Source of the DNA: Litchfieldia stipae
GTDB lineage: Bacteria > Bacillota > Bacilli > Bacillales > Bacillaceae_L
Assembly: GCF_014837155.1 (NCBI RefSeq)
Contig: NZ_JACYHA010000027.1
Coordinates: 1-45,385, forward strand
DNA length: 45,385 nt
Direction of reading: 5' to 3'
Shown here: positions 10,641-20,481 of the stretch, piece after piece
How positions within the stretch are numbered: position 1 is the stretch's first letter
Layout: each line of letters starts with the position of its first letter
Notes under the pieces: generated by a model
Database searches by the model: none
Seen by the model: the letters and a program-made list of their open reading frames with translations, nothing else
Told to the model about the DNA's origin: nothing
Made by a program: the position numbers and the translations under genes

Positions 10641-11238
10641 ATGTATCCCTCCTTTTAAGCAAGATTAGCTGAAATTCTTGTTGTGTTTAAGTTTTGTACA
10701 ACTATAAAATCAATGAATGCATGCCATTTTATAAATATACATTAGGTATAAAATGTGCATAATATATATTATAGTAGAAAAGCATCTTTTCGACAGAATT
10801 CACATATTGTGGACAAATTGTTATAAACATCTTTGGAAAAGTGTCCACATTTTATCCACAGGTTGTGGATAATGAAAAATAGGACAAGAAGTTATGAAGA
10901 GTGAAAACACAAATATGATATCAAATATTCCCTTGTAAATCAATGGTTTTTAATAAGTTATCCACAATTACTATCCCTTGTGGAAAAAAGATTTCCACAA
11001 TACTATATAATGTGTGAAGGCTGTCGATAACTTTTGGAAAAGGAGATTTTTGTCGGAAAAAGTTGTCCACAGTCTGAGGGGGGATAAATTAATTTGAAGA
11101 ACATGTCCTTTGAAGAAACCTTTGTATAGGAGAAACTTACTTATATAATAATATGTTATTACCTCACAATTTATGTTTGATTCTGGGGCTGATCTGAGGT
11201 TGTTTTTAGTGTATCCAAAATATAGCACCTAAATAAGG
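10641..11238. other. oriC: oriC region upstream of dnaA (incA/B type), gene-free
   Basis: About 600 bp with no credible gene between divergent dnaA and rpmH. DnaA-box matches: TGTGGACAA (10808), TTATCCACA (10852), TGTGGATAA (10864), TTATCCACA (10958), TGTCGATAA (11022, one mismatch) and TTGTCCACA (11063). A weaker TTATAAACA sits at 10821. The 10852/10864 boxes form an inverted pair. The part nearest dnaA (10660-10780) is A/T-rich and must hold the dnaA promoter, but I could not single out one convincing -35/-10 pair. Confidence 0.9.
10789..10795 (-). promoter_or_regulatory. candidate Spo0A box in oriC
   Basis: TTCGACA on the plus strand is TGTCGAA on the minus strand, the core of the Spo0A-binding 0A box. 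It lies between the dnaA start and the DnaA-box cluster. Spo0A is known to bind oriC in B. subtilis to restrain initiation at sporulation. A single 7-mer can occur by chance. Confidence 0.35.
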
Positions 11239-11268
11239 TTGACATTTTACTATGATTTTCTCTATAAT
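11239..11268 (+). promoter_or_regulatory. rpmH promoter
   Basis: Consensus SigA elements TTGACA (11239-11244) and TATAAT (11263-11268) are separated by 18 nt, about 50 bp before the rpmH ATG. Both hexamers are perfect, as expected for a ribosomal protein gene. Confidence 0.9.
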
Positions 11269-11319
11269 TATCTAGACTGTCTTTGAATGATTGTAAATTC
11301 CCAAGGGGGGTGTCATATA

Positions 11320-11454
11320 ATGAAAAGAACGTATCAACCAAATAATCGTAAACACAGCAAAGTACATGGTTTCCGTAAGCGCATGAGCACAAAAAATGGA
11401 CGTCAAGTTCTAGCTCGTCGTCGTCGTAAAGGAAGAAAAGTATTATCAGCATAG
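11320..11454 (+). CDS. rpmH: 50S ribosomal protein L34
   Basis: A 44-codon gene encodes [14 protein letters not shown] at the N terminus, then [23 protein letters not shown], ending in LSA: the highly basic L34 protein of the large subunit, near the exit-tunnel region of 23S rRNA. Length 44 is the same as in B. subtilis. A strong AGGGGGTG ribosome-binding site and a perfect SigA promoter precede it. It is the first rightward gene from oriC, followed by a terminator that begins on its stop codon and then by rnpA. Confidence 0.99.
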   Translation: MKRTYQPNNRKHSKVHGFRKRMSTKNGRQVLARRRRKGRKVLSA

Positions 11455-11482
11455 ACCACTGAAATGTCAGTGGTCTTTTTTC
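11454..11482 (+). terminator. rpmH terminator/attenuator
   Basis: GACCACTGA/TCAGTGGTC (9-bp stem, 4-nt loop) is followed by a T-run. The stem starts on the last base of the rpmH TAG, so a terminating ribosome could hinder folding. It probably lowers rnpA expression relative to rpmH. Confidence 0.9.
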
Positions 11483-11607
11483 TAGTTTTAAGACAATATG
11501 AAAAACAATTATTTTCTTTCATATAAAGGTTTATATAAATCGAGGATATGACTATACTGAAAATAAAATGCGAACTTAAGATGTTACGAAATGTTGGAGT
11601 GTTTTTA

Positions 11608-11955
11608 ATGAAAAAGGAATACAGAATAAAAAAGAATAAAGAATTCCAGGATGTATTTCAACATGGGAAATCGACTGCTAACCGTCAATTTGTTGTCTAT
11701 GTGTTAGAAAAGCAGGATGTAAATCATTTTCGAATTGGTTTATCTGTTAGTAAGAAAATCGGTAATGCAGTTGTTCGGAATCGAATTAAACGATTGATAA
11801 GACAGTTCTTTTTAGAACATAAGGATGTTGTAGATCAGCATAAAGATTATGTAATTATCGCTAGAAAACCTGTAGCTGAAATGGATTATGTTGAGGTAAA
11901 GGGTAGCTTGCAGCATGTCTTAAAAAGAGCAAAAGTTCTATCAAGGTCGAGATAA
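11608..11955 (+). CDS. rnpA: ribonuclease P protein component
   Basis: RnpA is the small basic protein that, with the catalytic RNA rnpB, removes 5' leaders from pre-tRNAs. From the ATG at 11608 it has 115 residues beginning [20 protein letters not shown]. The RNA-binding signature [16 protein letters not shown] is in the middle and [13 protein letters not shown] follows. An in-frame ATG 20 codons upstream is not used in homologues. TTGGAG lies 8-12 nt before the chosen start. It follows rpmH by 153 bp, in the usual rpmH-rnpA-yidC order. Confidence 0.97.
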   Translation: MKKEYRIKKNKEFQDVFQHGKSTANRQFVVYVLEKQDVNHFRIGLSVSKKIGNAVVRNRIKRLIRQFFLEHKDVVDQHKDYVIIARKPVAEMDYVEVKGSLQHVLKRAKVLSRSR

Positions 11956-12143
11956 TTTAGAATGTTCACTTTTTCCACGTAAGAAACCAATGCTATTTTT
12001 CATAAATATGATAAAATAGATGTGATATATTTTCATTTTGGGGTCAAAAAATAAATATATACTAATGTATAGTAGAAACATGAATGATCCAGTGAAAATT
12101 AGAAAAGCAATACCTACAATACTTACATTAGGAGGAAATACGG

Positions 12144-12926
12144 TTGAAAAGGCGAATACTACTATTTGGTACATTAATCGTTCTATTAATGATTATGACG
12201 GGATGTACCGAAATAAATGAAGAAATAACAAAAGATAGTGAAGGAATTTGGAATCAATACTTTGTATATCCACTATCTTGGCTAATTACATATGTAGCTG
12301 TGAGCTTAGGTGATAATTATGGATTATCAATCATTATTGTTACATTAATTATCCGTCTAGCTATTCTACCTTTAATGATTAAACAAACGAGAAGTTCAAA
12401 GGCAATGCAAGCGCTACAACCAGAAATGCAGGCATTAAAAGAAAAATATAGTTCAAAAGATCAGAAAACACAGCAGAAATTACAACAAGAAACGATGCAG
12501 CTCTTCCAAAAACATGGGGTTAATCCTCTAGCTGGATGTTTACCTCTAATTGTTCAAATGCCAATCTTAATTGGTTTCTATCATGCAATCATGAGAACAA
12601 GAGAAATCGCAGAACATAATTTCCTATGGTTTGATTTAGGTGAAAAGGATCCTTACTTTTTACTTCCTATCATTGCAGGGGTTACAACGTTTATCCAACA
12701 GAAAATGATGATGGCTGGAAATGCAAATCAAAATCCACAAATGGCAATGATGTTATGGTTAATGCCAATCATGATCGTGATCTTTGCAATTACCTTCCCA
12801 GCTGCTCTTTCATTATACTGGGTAGTAGGTAACTTATTTATGATCGTTCAAACTTACTTTATTAAAGGTCCAGAGCTCAAAGAAGCAGCAGCTGCTGGAA
12901 AAGCGGGAGGAGCCAAAAAGAAGTGA
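12144..12926 (+). CDS. yidC: YidC/OxaA-type membrane protein insertase (SpoIIIJ)
   Basis: This insertase folds and inserts membrane proteins, with or without Sec; in B. subtilis the paralogue at this locus, SpoIIIJ, is also needed for SigG activation in the forespore. The 260-residue protein starts with a lipoprotein signal peptide ending LMIMTGC, with Cys21 as the lipidated residue. It then carries five membrane segments, the coiled cytoplasmic loop with [10 protein letters not shown] (roughly 95-125), and the conserved [20 protein letters not shown]. The start is TTG behind AGGAGG. Its last bases overlap jag (GTGA). Confidence 0.97.
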   Translation: MKRRILLFGTLIVLLMIMTGCTEINEEITKDSEGIWNQYFVYPLSWLITYVAVSLGDNYGLSIIIVTLIIRLAILPLMIKQTRSSKAMQALQPEMQALKEKYSSKDQKTQQKLQQETMQLFQKHGVNPLAGCLPLIVQMPILIGFYHAIMRTREIAEHNFLWFDLGEKDPYFLLPIIAGVTTFIQQKMMMAGNANQNPQMAMMLWLMPIMIVIFAITFPAALSLYWVVGNLFMIVQTYFIKGPELKEAAAAGKAGGAKKK

Positions 12927-13543
12927 AACAAATAACTGCTACAGGGCAATCCGTCGATGAAGCAGTGGAATCAGCTTTAGCTCAGTTAAATACAACAAAA
13001 GACCGCACAGAAATCGTAATCATTGATGAAGGAAAAAAGGGGATCTTCGGAATATTTGGTTCAAAGCCAGCTGTTGTGAAGGTAACGTTAAAGCCAGATC
13101 CAGTTGAAGAAACCGCAGCTTTTCTTCAGAAAACAGTTGATTCCATGGGTGTTACAGCAACTATTGAAATTAGTAGAAATGGAAAGAATGTTACATTTAA
13201 TCTTTCTGGTGAAAAATTAGCCATTCTCATCGGAAAACGTGGACAAACATTAAATTCCTTACAATACTTAACGCAATTAGTGATGAATCGTTACTCAAAT
13301 CAATATCTTAATGTCATGATTGATGCAGAGAATTATCGAGGTCGCAGGGAGGAAACTCTTACTCAGCTTGCCGAGCGATTAGCTGCTAAAGCTGTTCGGA
13401 CGAGACAAGATGTTCCACTAGAGCCAATGCCATCTTATGAACGTAAAGTGATTCATACAGCTCTTATCAATAATAAAAAAGTGAAGACATTCTCTTCTGG
13501 AACTGATCCGAATCGTCACATCGTTATATCACCAAATCGTTAA
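12923..13543 (+). CDS. jag: Jag/KhpB RNA-binding protein
   Basis: Jag (SpoIIIJ-associated, KhpB) binds RNA through a KH and an R3H domain and influences cell elongation in other Firmicutes. The Jag-N domain covers about 1-52 ([19 protein letters not shown], then [14 protein letters not shown]). The KH domain has the GxxG loop as GKRG (104-107). The R3H domain is C-terminal, with the conserved R and H in [12 protein letters not shown] and [10 protein letters not shown]. Length is 206. GTG start overlaps the yidC stop by 4 bp, so the two are translationally coupled. Confidence 0.96.
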   Translation: MKQITATGQSVDEAVESALAQLNTTKDRTEIVIIDEGKKGIFGIFGSKPAVVKVTLKPDPVEETAAFLQKTVDSMGVTATIEISRNGKNVTFNLSGEKLAILIGKRGQTLNSLQYLTQLVMNRYSNQYLNVMIDAENYRGRREETLTQLAERLAAKAVRTRQDVPLEPMPSYERKVIHTALINNKKVKTFSSGTDPNRHIVISPNR

Positions 13544-13575
13544 AGCTAACTCAACTAGAGAGTTAGCTTTTTTTT
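13542..13575 (+). terminator. terminator of the rnpA-yidC-jag unit
   Basis: AAAGCTAACTC/GAGTTAGCTTT forms an 11-bp stem with a 7-nt loop and an uninterrupted T-run, starting within the jag stop codon. Confidence 0.95.
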
Positions 13576-13943
13576 GTGCTTTTTTTAAATCTCCCACTGT
13601 CCTCCTCAGGTGGAATTGTAGGTCATATGTCCTAAACCTTATTCTTTTCTATTATAAATCCGTAACGACTCCAGCATGAAAGGCTTCGCTGTAATTAAAA
13701 ATATTGTTATTCACATGTGGATAAGTTAAAATTGATAACATAAAACAAAAATGAGCGTGAACGTTATCTGTGTGGATAATTAGGTAATAATAGCATTAAA
13801 GATGTTATTCACAGCGTTGGTATGTTAAAATGGATTGCTTGTGGAAAAGTAAGCAAAGCCATGTTTAAAACAAGTTGTTAGCTAAAGGCTAAATAGATAG
13901 AAGTAAATGTAAGACTGGTAACAAAAGAGGTGAAGGTGAATAG
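13576..13943. other. jag-mnmE spacer with secondary DnaA-box cluster
   Basis: No gene is seen in this gap. Within 107 bp it holds TTATTCACA (13707) directly abutting TGTGGATAA (13716), TGTGGATAA (13771) and TTATTCACA (13805), four exact matches to TTATNCACA. They lie 130-240 bp before the mnmE ATG. DnaA could regulate mnmE from here, or the cluster could titrate DnaA. An imperfect 16-bp palindrome, TAGGTCATATGTCCTA, is at 13619. Confidence 0.85.
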
Positions 13944-15329
13944 ATGGAATTCGATACAATAAGTGCGATCTCAACTCCGATGGGAGAGGGAGCAATCGCA
14001 ATCGTACGTTTAAGTGGTGAGGAAGCAATTGAAATTGCTGATCGAATATTTATAGCGAAGTCTGGTAAGAGGCTAAGGGAGATGAAGACTCATACGATTC
14101 ATTATGGGAATATCGTTGATCCTAAGACAGAGGAAGTAGTAGAGGAAGTCATGATTTCCTTAATGAGAGGACCAAAGACGTTTACGAGAGAAGATGTAGT
14201 AGAAATCAATTGTCATGGTGGATTGGTTTCAGTCAATCGTGTACTCCAATTAGTGTTAATAAATGGTGCGAGATTAGCAGAGCCTGGTGAGTTTACAAAA
14301 AGAGCATTTTTAAATGGAAGAATAGATTTATCACAGGCAGAAGCTGTCATGGATTTAATCCGTGCAAAAACAGATCGAGCGATGAATGTAGCTATTGGAC
14401 AAATGGAAGGTCGCTTATCCAATTTAATTCGAGGTTTACGTCAAGAGCTACTTGAAATCTTAGCACATATCGAAGTGAATATTGATTATCCTGAATACGA
14501 TGATGTGGAAGAAATGACACATCAATTGTTAGTTCCTAAGGTTCTTAATGTAAAGAAGGAAATTAATACGTTATTACAAACATCAAGTCAGGGGAAAATC
14601 TTACGTGAAGGGCTATCAACTGTAATAGTAGGACGTCCGAATGTTGGAAAATCCTCATTACTTAATAGTCTTGTTCATGAAAATAAAGCAATTGTTACTG
14701 ATATTCCTGGTACAACAAGAGATGTTATTGAAGAATATGTTAATGTTCGTGGTGTTCCTTTAAGACTTGTAGATACTGCTGGTATTAGAGAAACAGAAGA
14801 TATTGTTGAGCGAATTGGTGTAGAAAAATCTAGAGAAGTTTTAAAAAGTGCCGACCTTATTTTATTAGTTTTAAATAATAATGAAGAACTATCAATAGAA
14901 GATGTTCGTATATTTGAAGCAATAGCTGGCATGGATGCGATTATTATTATCAATAAGACGGATTTAGCTACGAAAATTAGTCTTGATCAGGTGAAAGAAT
15001 TAGCGGGTAATCAGCCGGTTGTTACAACATCCTTGTTACAAGAAGAAGGCATTGAAGAGCTAGAAGAAGCGATTTCATCCCTATTTTTTTCAGGTTCAAT
15101 TGAAGCTGGTGATTTAACATATGTATCAAACTCTAGACATATCGCACTCTTAAATCAAGCTAATCATGCAATTGATGAGGCCTTACAAGGGATTGATCAG
15201 AACCTTCCAATTGATATGGTCCAAATTGATTTAACAAGAACATGGGAATTACTTGGTGAGATTATTGGTGATGCGGTTCATGAAAGTCTGATAAACCAGT
15301 TGTTTTCTCAGTTCTGTTTAGGAAAATAA
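13944..15329 (+). CDS. mnmE: tRNA-modifying GTPase MnmE (TrmE/ThdF)
   Basis: With MnmG, MnmE installs the carboxymethylaminomethyl group on the wobble uridine of several tRNAs. The N-terminal tetrahydrofolate-binding domain spans about 1-118. A helical domain follows, then the inserted G domain with Walker A GRPNVGKS (230-237), the G2/G3 region DIPGTTRD and DTAGIRET, and NKTD. The C-terminal motif is FCLGK, whose Cys is needed for modification. Length 461 fits the family. ATG start follows AGAGGTGA. mnmG lies 121 bp downstream. Confidence 0.98.
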   Translation: MEFDTISAISTPMGEGAIAIVRLSGEEAIEIADRIFIAKSGKRLREMKTHTIHYGNIVDPKTEEVVEEVMISLMRGPKTFTREDVVEINCHGGLVSVNRVLQLVLINGARLAEPGEFTKRAFLNGRIDLSQAEAVMDLIRAKTDRAMNVAIGQMEGRLSNLIRGLRQELLEILAHIEVNIDYPEYDDVEEMTHQLLVPKVLNVKKEINTLLQTSSQGKILREGLSTVIVGRPNVGKSSLLNSLVHENKAIVTDIPGTTRDVIEEYVNVRGVPLRLVDTAGIRETEDIVERIGVEKSREVLKSADLILLVLNNNEELSIEDVRIFEAIAGMDAIIIINKTDLATKISLDQVKELAGNQPVVTTSLLQEEGIEELEEAISSLFFSGSIEAGDLTYVSNSRHIALLNQANHAIDEALQGIDQNLPIDMVQIDLTRTWELLGEIIGDAVHESLINQLFSQFCLGK

Positions 15330-15450
15330 GCATTAGAAATTCATTTTTAAGTATATAGGCTGAACGAATTATCCTTGTCATTCTAAATGGTTTTTGTTAA
15401 TACGAGTGATGCAAGGTTTACTTTAGCAGCCTGAATAAGGAGGTTCAAAT

Positions 15451-17340
15451 ATGAGTTATAAAGCTGGCTCATATGATGTAATCGTGATTGGAGCAGGGCA
15501 CGCGGGTTGTGAAGCGGGTCTTTCAGCTGCAAGAATGGGTGCTAGCACTCTTATGATTACGATTAATTTAGATATGGTGGCATTTATGCCATGTAACCCT
15601 TCGGTCGGTGGACCAGCAAAGGGGATTGTTGTTCGAGAAATCGATGCCTTAGGCGGAGAAATGGGTAAGAATATCGATAAAACCCATATTCAAATGAGAA
15701 TGTTGAATACTGGGAAAGGTCCAGCTGTCCGCGCTCTACGTGCACAGGCTGATAAATTTTCTTACCAACATGAAATGAAGAAGACCCTTGAAAATCAGGA
15801 AAACTTAACACTTTTACAAGGGATGGTTGAGCGCTTAATTGTTGAAGATGGTGTTTGTAAGGGCGTAGTAACACAAACTGGTGCGACCTATGAAGCCAAA
15901 ACCGTTGTCATTACGACAGGTACCTTCTTAAGAGGCGAGATTATTTTAGGAGAGCTGAAATACTCAAGTGGACCTAATAATCAACAGCCTTCTGTGAGAT
16001 TATCAGAGCACTTAGAAGAGCTTGGTTTTGATTTAGTTCGTTTTAAGACAGGAACACCTCCACGTGTTCATAGTGATACGATTGACTATAGTAAAACAGA
16101 AATTCAACCTGGTGATGATGTTCCAAGAGCATTTTCTTATGAAACAACTAAATTTATCACTGACCAGCTTCCTTGTTGGTTAACTTACACCAGTGAAGAA
16201 ACCCATCAAATTATTGATCAGAACTTGCATCGTTCACCGATGTACTCTGGTATGATTAAAGGAACTGGACCAAGATATTGTCCATCTATTGAAGACAAAG
16301 TAGTTCGTTTTAGTGATAAACCTCGCCATCAAATTTTCTTAGAGCCTGAAGGCAGAAATACACAAGAGGTCTATGTACAAGGGCTTTCCACAAGTCTACC
16401 AGAAGAGGTGCAGCACAAAATTCTAGCATCGATTCCAGGACTTGAGAAAGTTCAATTAATGCGCGCAGGCTATGCTATTGAGTATGATGCTATTGTCCCA
16501 ACACAGCTTTGGCCAACATTAGAAACAAAGAAAATTGCTAATCTATACACTGCTGGCCAAATTAATGGTACTTCTGGTTATGAAGAAGCTGCCGGACAGG
16601 GCATGATGGCTGGTATAAATGCTGGTAGACGTGCTCTAGGCAAAGAAGAAGTCATTCTTAGTCGATCAGAAGCTTATATCGGGGTGCTAATTGATGATCT
16701 TGTAACGAAAGGGACAAATGAACCATATCGATTACTAACATCACGTGCAGAATACCGTTTATTACTTCGTCATGACAATGCTGATTTAAGATTAACTGAA
16801 AAAGGGTATGAAATTGGATTAATTAGTGAAGAAAGATATCGTCAATTCCTAAATAAAAAGCAAGCAGTAGAGGATGAGAAAATCCGCTTAGCTTCTATTA
16901 TTATTAAACCAACAGAGAAGGTTCAAGAAATTATTAAATCTGTTGGTGGAAGTGAATTAAAAGATGGGATAAAAGGAATTGATCTTCTCAAGAGACCAGA
17001 GATGCTCTATCATCATATCCATCAAATGATTCCAGCTGAATCAGAGATTGATGCAGATGTAGCAGAGCAAGTCGAAATTCAAGTGAAATATCAAGGTTAT
17101 ATTGAAAAATCACTTCAGCAGGTTGAAAAGCTGAAAAAAATGGAGAATAAAAAAATTCCTGAAAACATTGATTATGATGCTATTACAGGACTTGCGACCG
17201 AAGCAAGACAGAAATTAAAAGAAGTTCGCCCTTTATCAGTTGCACAAGCGTCAAGAATATCTGGAGTTAACCCAGCAGATGTATCAATTCTTCTTGTTTA
17301 TATTGAACAAGGAAAAATCGCAAGGGTCTCTAATCAATAA
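15451..17340 (+). CDS. mnmG: tRNA uridine-34 modification enzyme MnmG (GidA)
   Basis: MnmG is the FAD-dependent partner of MnmE in wobble-uridine modification. The Rossmann dinucleotide-binding motif [19 protein letters not shown] is at about 11-29. The MnmG signature stretches [19 protein letters not shown] and [21 protein letters not shown]-type text (here [18 protein letters not shown]) are present. The C-terminal helical domain ends with [11 protein letters not shown]. Length is 629 (628 in B. subtilis). ATG follows AAGGAGG. rsmG starts 21 bp downstream, so they are very likely cotranscribed. Confidence 0.98.
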   Translation: MSYKAGSYDVIVIGAGHAGCEAGLSAARMGASTLMITINLDMVAFMPCNPSVGGPAKGIVVREIDALGGEMGKNIDKTHIQMRMLNTGKGPAVRALRAQADKFSYQHEMKKTLENQENLTLLQGMVERLIVEDGVCKGVVTQTGATYEAKTVVITTGTFLRGEIILGELKYSSGPNNQQPSVRLSEHLEELGFDLVRFKTGTPPRVHSDTIDYSKTEIQPGDDVPRAFSYETTKFITDQLPCWLTYTSEETHQIIDQNLHRSPMYSGMIKGTGPRYCPSIEDKVVRFSDKPRHQIFLEPEGRNTQEVYVQGLSTSLPEEVQHKILASIPGLEKVQLMRAGYAIEYDAIVPTQLWPTLETKKIANLYTAGQINGTSGYEEAAGQGMMAGINAGRRALGKEEVILSRSEAYIGVLIDDLVTKGTNEPYRLLTSRAEYRLLLRHDNADLRLTEKGYEIGLISEERYRQFLNKKQAVEDEKIRLASIIIKPTEKVQEIIKSVGGSELKDGIKGIDLLKRPEMLYHHIHQMIPAESEIDADVAEQVEIQVKYQGYIEKSLQQVEKLKKMENKKIPENIDYDAITGLATEARQKLKEVRPLSVAQASRISGVNPADVSILLVYIEQGKIARVSNQ

Positions 17341-17361
17341 GGTGCTACGAAAGGAAGTACG

Positions 17362-18078
17362 ATGGATACATTACTTTTTACAAAAGAACTTGGGGAGAGG
17401 GGAATTACTCTTTCTCCACGTCAAATAGAGCAATTTGAGCAATATTTTCATTTGTTAGTTGAGTGGAATGAGAAAATGAATCTCACAGCAATAACGGACA
17501 AGCCTGACGTATACTTAAAGCATTTTTTCGATTCTATAACAGCTGCATTTTACTATGATTTTTCTAAGGTGCAAACAGTATGTGATGTAGGTGCAGGAGC
17601 GGGATTTCCTAGCATACCTATCAAAATTTGTTTTCCGCATCTCAATATTTCGATTGTTGACTCATTGCAAAAAAGAATAGGATTTTTAAATCATCTTGCA
17701 AGTGAACTTTCATTAGAGAACGTGACATTCTATCATGATCGTGCTGAGACATTTGGTCAAAAGCAAGAGGTACGTGAATCCTATGACCTTGTCATGGCCA
17801 GAGCCGTTGCTCGATTATCTGTCTTAAGTGAGCTTTGCCTTCCACTGGTAAAAGAAAAGGGTACATTTATTGCTATGAAAGCTGCTTCCGTTCAGGAAGA
17901 AATGAATGATGCGAAAAAAGCGATTCACGTTCTAGGAGGAGAAGTGGAGGAAGTACATCATTTCTTACTACCAATTGAGGAAAGTGATCGTAATATCGTC
18001 ATTATCAATAAAGTTAATAAAACACCTAAGAAATACCCAAGAAAACCTGGCACGCCTAATCGTTCGCCAATTTCTTAA
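17362..18078 (+). CDS. rsmG: 16S rRNA (guanine-527-N7)-methyltransferase RsmG (GidB)
   Basis: RsmG methylates G527 in the 530 loop of 16S rRNA using S-adenosylmethionine. Loss of it gives low-level streptomycin resistance in several bacteria. The SAM-binding motif is [35 protein letters not shown], typical of the family, lies further on. The C-terminal tail [15 protein letters not shown] is standard. Length 238 (239 in B. subtilis). ATG start behind AAAGGAAG, 21 bp after mnmG. Confidence 0.98.
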   Translation: MDTLLFTKELGERGITLSPRQIEQFEQYFHLLVEWNEKMNLTAITDKPDVYLKHFFDSITAAFYYDFSKVQTVCDVGAGAGFPSIPIKICFPHLNISIVDSLQKRIGFLNHLASELSLENVTFYHDRAETFGQKQEVRESYDLVMARAVARLSVLSELCLPLVKEKGTFIAMKAASVQEEMNDAKKAIHVLGGEVEEVHHFLLPIEESDRNIVIINKVNKTPKKYPRKPGTPNRSPIS

Positions 18079-18210
18079 TCATACCGTCGCAAATTAACCA
18101 TTTCTATAGCGAATATAGTATTGTATTTCCTTCTCTATCCTTGTATCCTTATAGTAGGATTTAAAAGAACTAGATTCTATTTTCGAACTAGAGTTTGCCT
18201 AGTGGCGAAA

Positions 18211-18226
18211 TGTTTCACGTGAAACA
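18211..18226. other. parS: parS site 1 (perfect)
   Basis: TGTTTCACGTGAAACA is the perfect 16-bp palindromic ParB-binding sequence, in the rsmG-noc gap about 100 bp upstream of noc. Confidence 0.97.
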
Positions 18227-18325
18227 TTTCTATGTTAAAAAGTTACAGAAACTCATTACGTTCCAAAATTATATGTTCAATTAGAAGTTGTAAAAACGGG
18301 GAGTATCCTAAGGGGTGGTGTAATT

Positions 18326-19219
18326 ATGAAGCATCCATTTTCGCGATTATTTAATCTAAGTGAAAAAGATGAACATATAGATCAGAGCCAATTAGAAATA
18401 GAGACAGAGCTTAACTTAGATCTAATAGATAATGAAGAAACTAAAAATGATGAAGTGAAAAATATACCGATTTCAAGTATTGTTCCCAATCGTTTTCAGC
18501 CTAGAACATTATTTGCAGAAGACAAAATTAATGAACTAGCTTTAACGATTCGAACACATGGGATTATTCAGCCTATTGTGTTAAGAGAATTTGAGGAAAA
18601 TCAATATGAAATCATTGCTGGGGAAAGACGTTGGCGTGCAGTACAATCACTTGGGTGGGAAACTATTCCTGCTATTATAAAGAATTTCAATGATACAGAA
18701 ACAGCTTCTGTTGCTCTTATTGAAAATCTTCAACGTGAGGAATTATCAGCCATTGAAGAAGCGGTTGCGTATGGGAAATTACTTGAACTACATAACTTAA
18801 CCCAGGAAGCATTGGCTCAAAGACTAGGTAAAGGTCAGTCTACCATTGCAAATAAGTTAAGACTATTAAAGTTGCCTACTGAAGTTCAAGAAGCACTTAT
18901 GCAAAAAATCATTACTGAAAGACATGCTAGAGCACTTATCCCTTTAAAGCATCCTGAGAAGCAAATTAAGCTCCTACAGGAAGTTATTGAAAGACAATTA
19001 AATGTTAAGCAAACAGAAGACCGTGTTGTTAGACTATTAGAACAAGACAAACAGAAGCCTAAGCCTCAAAGAAGAGCATTTAGTAGAGACACAAGAATTG
19101 CAATGAATACAATTAGACAGTCATTAACAATGGTTGCTGATAGTGGGGTAACGATTGATTCTGAAGAAGAAGAATTCGAAGAGTACTTTCAGTTTACTAT
19201 CAAAATCCCAAAGAAATAA
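18326..19219 (+). CDS. noc: nucleoid occlusion protein Noc
   Basis: Noc is a ParB-family CTPase that binds its own sites across the chromosome, spreads, and anchors DNA to the membrane to block division over the nucleoid. The N-terminal [11 protein letters not shown] is the short amphipathic membrane-targeting segment expected for Noc. The ParB-like N domain contains [10 protein letters not shown] and the CTP-binding [14 protein letters not shown] helix-turn-helix follows around [21 protein letters not shown]. The full-length protein has 297 residues; B. subtilis Noc has 283. I saw no Noc-binding site (ATTTCCCGGGAAAT) in this window, consistent with their rarity near the origin arm shown here. 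Confidence 0.95.
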   Translation: MKHPFSRLFNLSEKDEHIDQSQLEIETELNLDLIDNEETKNDEVKNIPISSIVPNRFQPRTLFAEDKINELALTIRTHGIIQPIVLREFEENQYEIIAGERRWRAVQSLGWETIPAIIKNFNDTETASVALIENLQREELSAIEEAVAYGKLLELHNLTQEALAQRLGKGQSTIANKLRLLKLPTEVQEALMQKIITERHARALIPLKHPEKQIKLLQEVIERQLNVKQTEDRVVRLLEQDKQKPKPQRRAFSRDTRIAMNTIRQSLTMVADSGVTIDSEEEEFEEYFQFTIKIPKK

Positions 19220-19228
19220 ATCATCATC

Positions 19229-19334
19229 TAAGGCTATCCAAAAGGGTATCATATCTCAGAAAACATCTTTTATCATTCCTATCTTTTTATTTAGATGTTG
19301 CAGGACATGTCATATTCTTTTTGGATAAGCCTTA
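19229..19334 (+). repeat. long imperfect inverted repeat after noc
   Basis: Arms at about 19229-19268 and 19293-19334 pair over some 40 positions with interruptions; the outer part is AAGGCTATCCAAAA against TTTTTGGATAAGCCTT and the inner part AACATCT against AGATGTT. It begins 10 bp after the noc stop and ends 4 bp before parS site 2. It may act as the noc terminator, although the downstream T-run is weak. Confidence 0.6.
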
Positions 19335-19337
19335 TTT

Positions 19338-19353
19338 TGTTTCACGTGAAACA
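19338..19353. other. parS: parS site 2 (perfect)
   Basis: TGTTTCACGTGAAACA, identical to site 1, in the noc-parA gap and immediately right of a long inverted repeat. Confidence 0.97.
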
Positions 19354-19719
19354 TTCCCGGATGATCTCTATGGTCATTAATCCTCTTAAATAATCCACCC
19401 TATAGTAAAACACCTAGTGTATCTATTTATTCCTTTCCAAAGATGTAAAACTCCAAGTAATCAATTAAAACTAGCAAAAAAAGAACTATTAATAGGAAGA
19501 ATGATGCTTTTTATGTTTATTTTTTTAAAAAAAGATTATCACAATCAAAATTCATGATAAAATAGTGAAAGTGAACAATAAATCGTTGTCTGTAAATCTG
19601 TTTATGAAGTTCTATTAAAACCATATGATCGTCCTACGTTGAATGAATAGGGTTGAGTTCATAAGGTTATACCATTTTATAGAAAAATTACTATAGCTAT
19701 ATAGAAGGTAGGTGACATC
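19354..19719 (+). other. noc-parA spacer, presumed parA promoter region
   Basis: This A/T-rich spacer contains no credible gene. An A/T tract at 19518-19534 precedes a weak -10-like TAAAAT at 19558, but no matching -35 of good quality was found. The parA GTG start has AGGTAGGTGA just upstream. Confidence 0.4.
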
Positions 19720-20481
19720 GTGGGTAAAATCATCGCGATTGCAAACCAAAAGGGTGGAGTTGGAAAGACAACTACTTCCGTAAATTTAAGTGCGTGTTTA
19801 GCGTATATTGGTAAAAGAGTGTTATTAGTAGACATTGACCCTCAAGGTAATGCAACTAGTGGTACTGGTATAGAGAAAGCTGAAGTCGAACAGTGTATTT
19901 ATGATGTTTTAGTAGAAGATGTTGAGGTAAAGAATGTTGTCAAACCTACAGCAGTCGAAAATTTATCAATTATACCTGCTACGATTCAATTAGCGGGTGC
20001 TGAGATTGAATTAGTACCAACTATTTCTCGTGAAGTGCGTTTAAAAAGAGCTCTTGAAGCCGTCAAGGAAAATTATGATTATATCATTATTGATTGTCCA
20101 CCTTCATTAGGGTTACTTACAATCAATGCTTTGACAGCATCTGATGCCGTATTAATTCCAGTTCAGTGTGAATATTATGCGTTAGAAGGATTAAGTCAGC
20201 TTTTAAATACGGTTCGCCTCGTTCAAAAGCACTTAAATACTGAATTGATGATTGAAGGAGTCCTTTTAACAATGCTTGATGCAAGAACAAACTTAGGCAT
20301 TCAAGTTATTGATGAAGTGAAGAAATATTTCCAAGACAAAGTATATAAAACGATTATTCCAAGAAATATTCGCTTAAGTGAAGCGCCGAGTCACGGTGAA
20401 CCAATTATCATCTATGATCCAAAGTCTAGAGGAGCAGAAGTGTATTTAGATCTTGCGAAGGAAGTGGATGGAAATGGCTAA
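19720..20481 (+). CDS. parA: chromosome-partitioning ATPase ParA (Soj)
   Basis: ParA/Soj is a deviant Walker ATPase that dimerises on DNA, interacts with ParB, and in B. subtilis also switches DnaA activity at oriC. The deviant Walker A motif KGGVGKTT is at 11-18, with DIDPQGNAT shortly after and IIDCPPSLGLLTINAL in the middle. Length is 253, the same as B. subtilis Soj. GTG start follows GGTAGGTGA. It overlaps parB by 8 bp. Confidence 0.98.
   Translation: MGKIIAIANQKGGVGKTTTSVNLSACLAYIGKRVLLVDIDPQGNATSGTGIEKAEVEQCIYDVLVEDVEVKNVVKPTAVENLSIIPATIQLAGAEIELVPTISREVRLKRALEAVKENYDYIIIDCPPSLGLLTINALTASDAVLIPVQCEYYALEGLSQLLNTVRLVQKHLNTELMIEGVLLTMLDARTNLGIQVIDEVKKYFQDKVYKTIIPRNIRLSEAPSHGEPIIIYDPKSRGAEVYLDLAKEVDGNG

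Noticed and set aside
10971-11228. Minus-strand frame within the oriC region
   Set aside because: It consists of DnaA-box and A/T-rich origin sequence, and its composition is not protein-like.
11171-11452. Open frame of 93 codons on the minus strand across rpmH
   Set aside because: It is antisense to the certain L34 gene, has no family match and no ribosome-binding site of quality.
18079-19719. Noc-binding sites (ATTTCCCGGGAAAT) near noc
   Set aside because: I looked here and across the window and found none; ATTCCCGG at 19353 is only a partial match.
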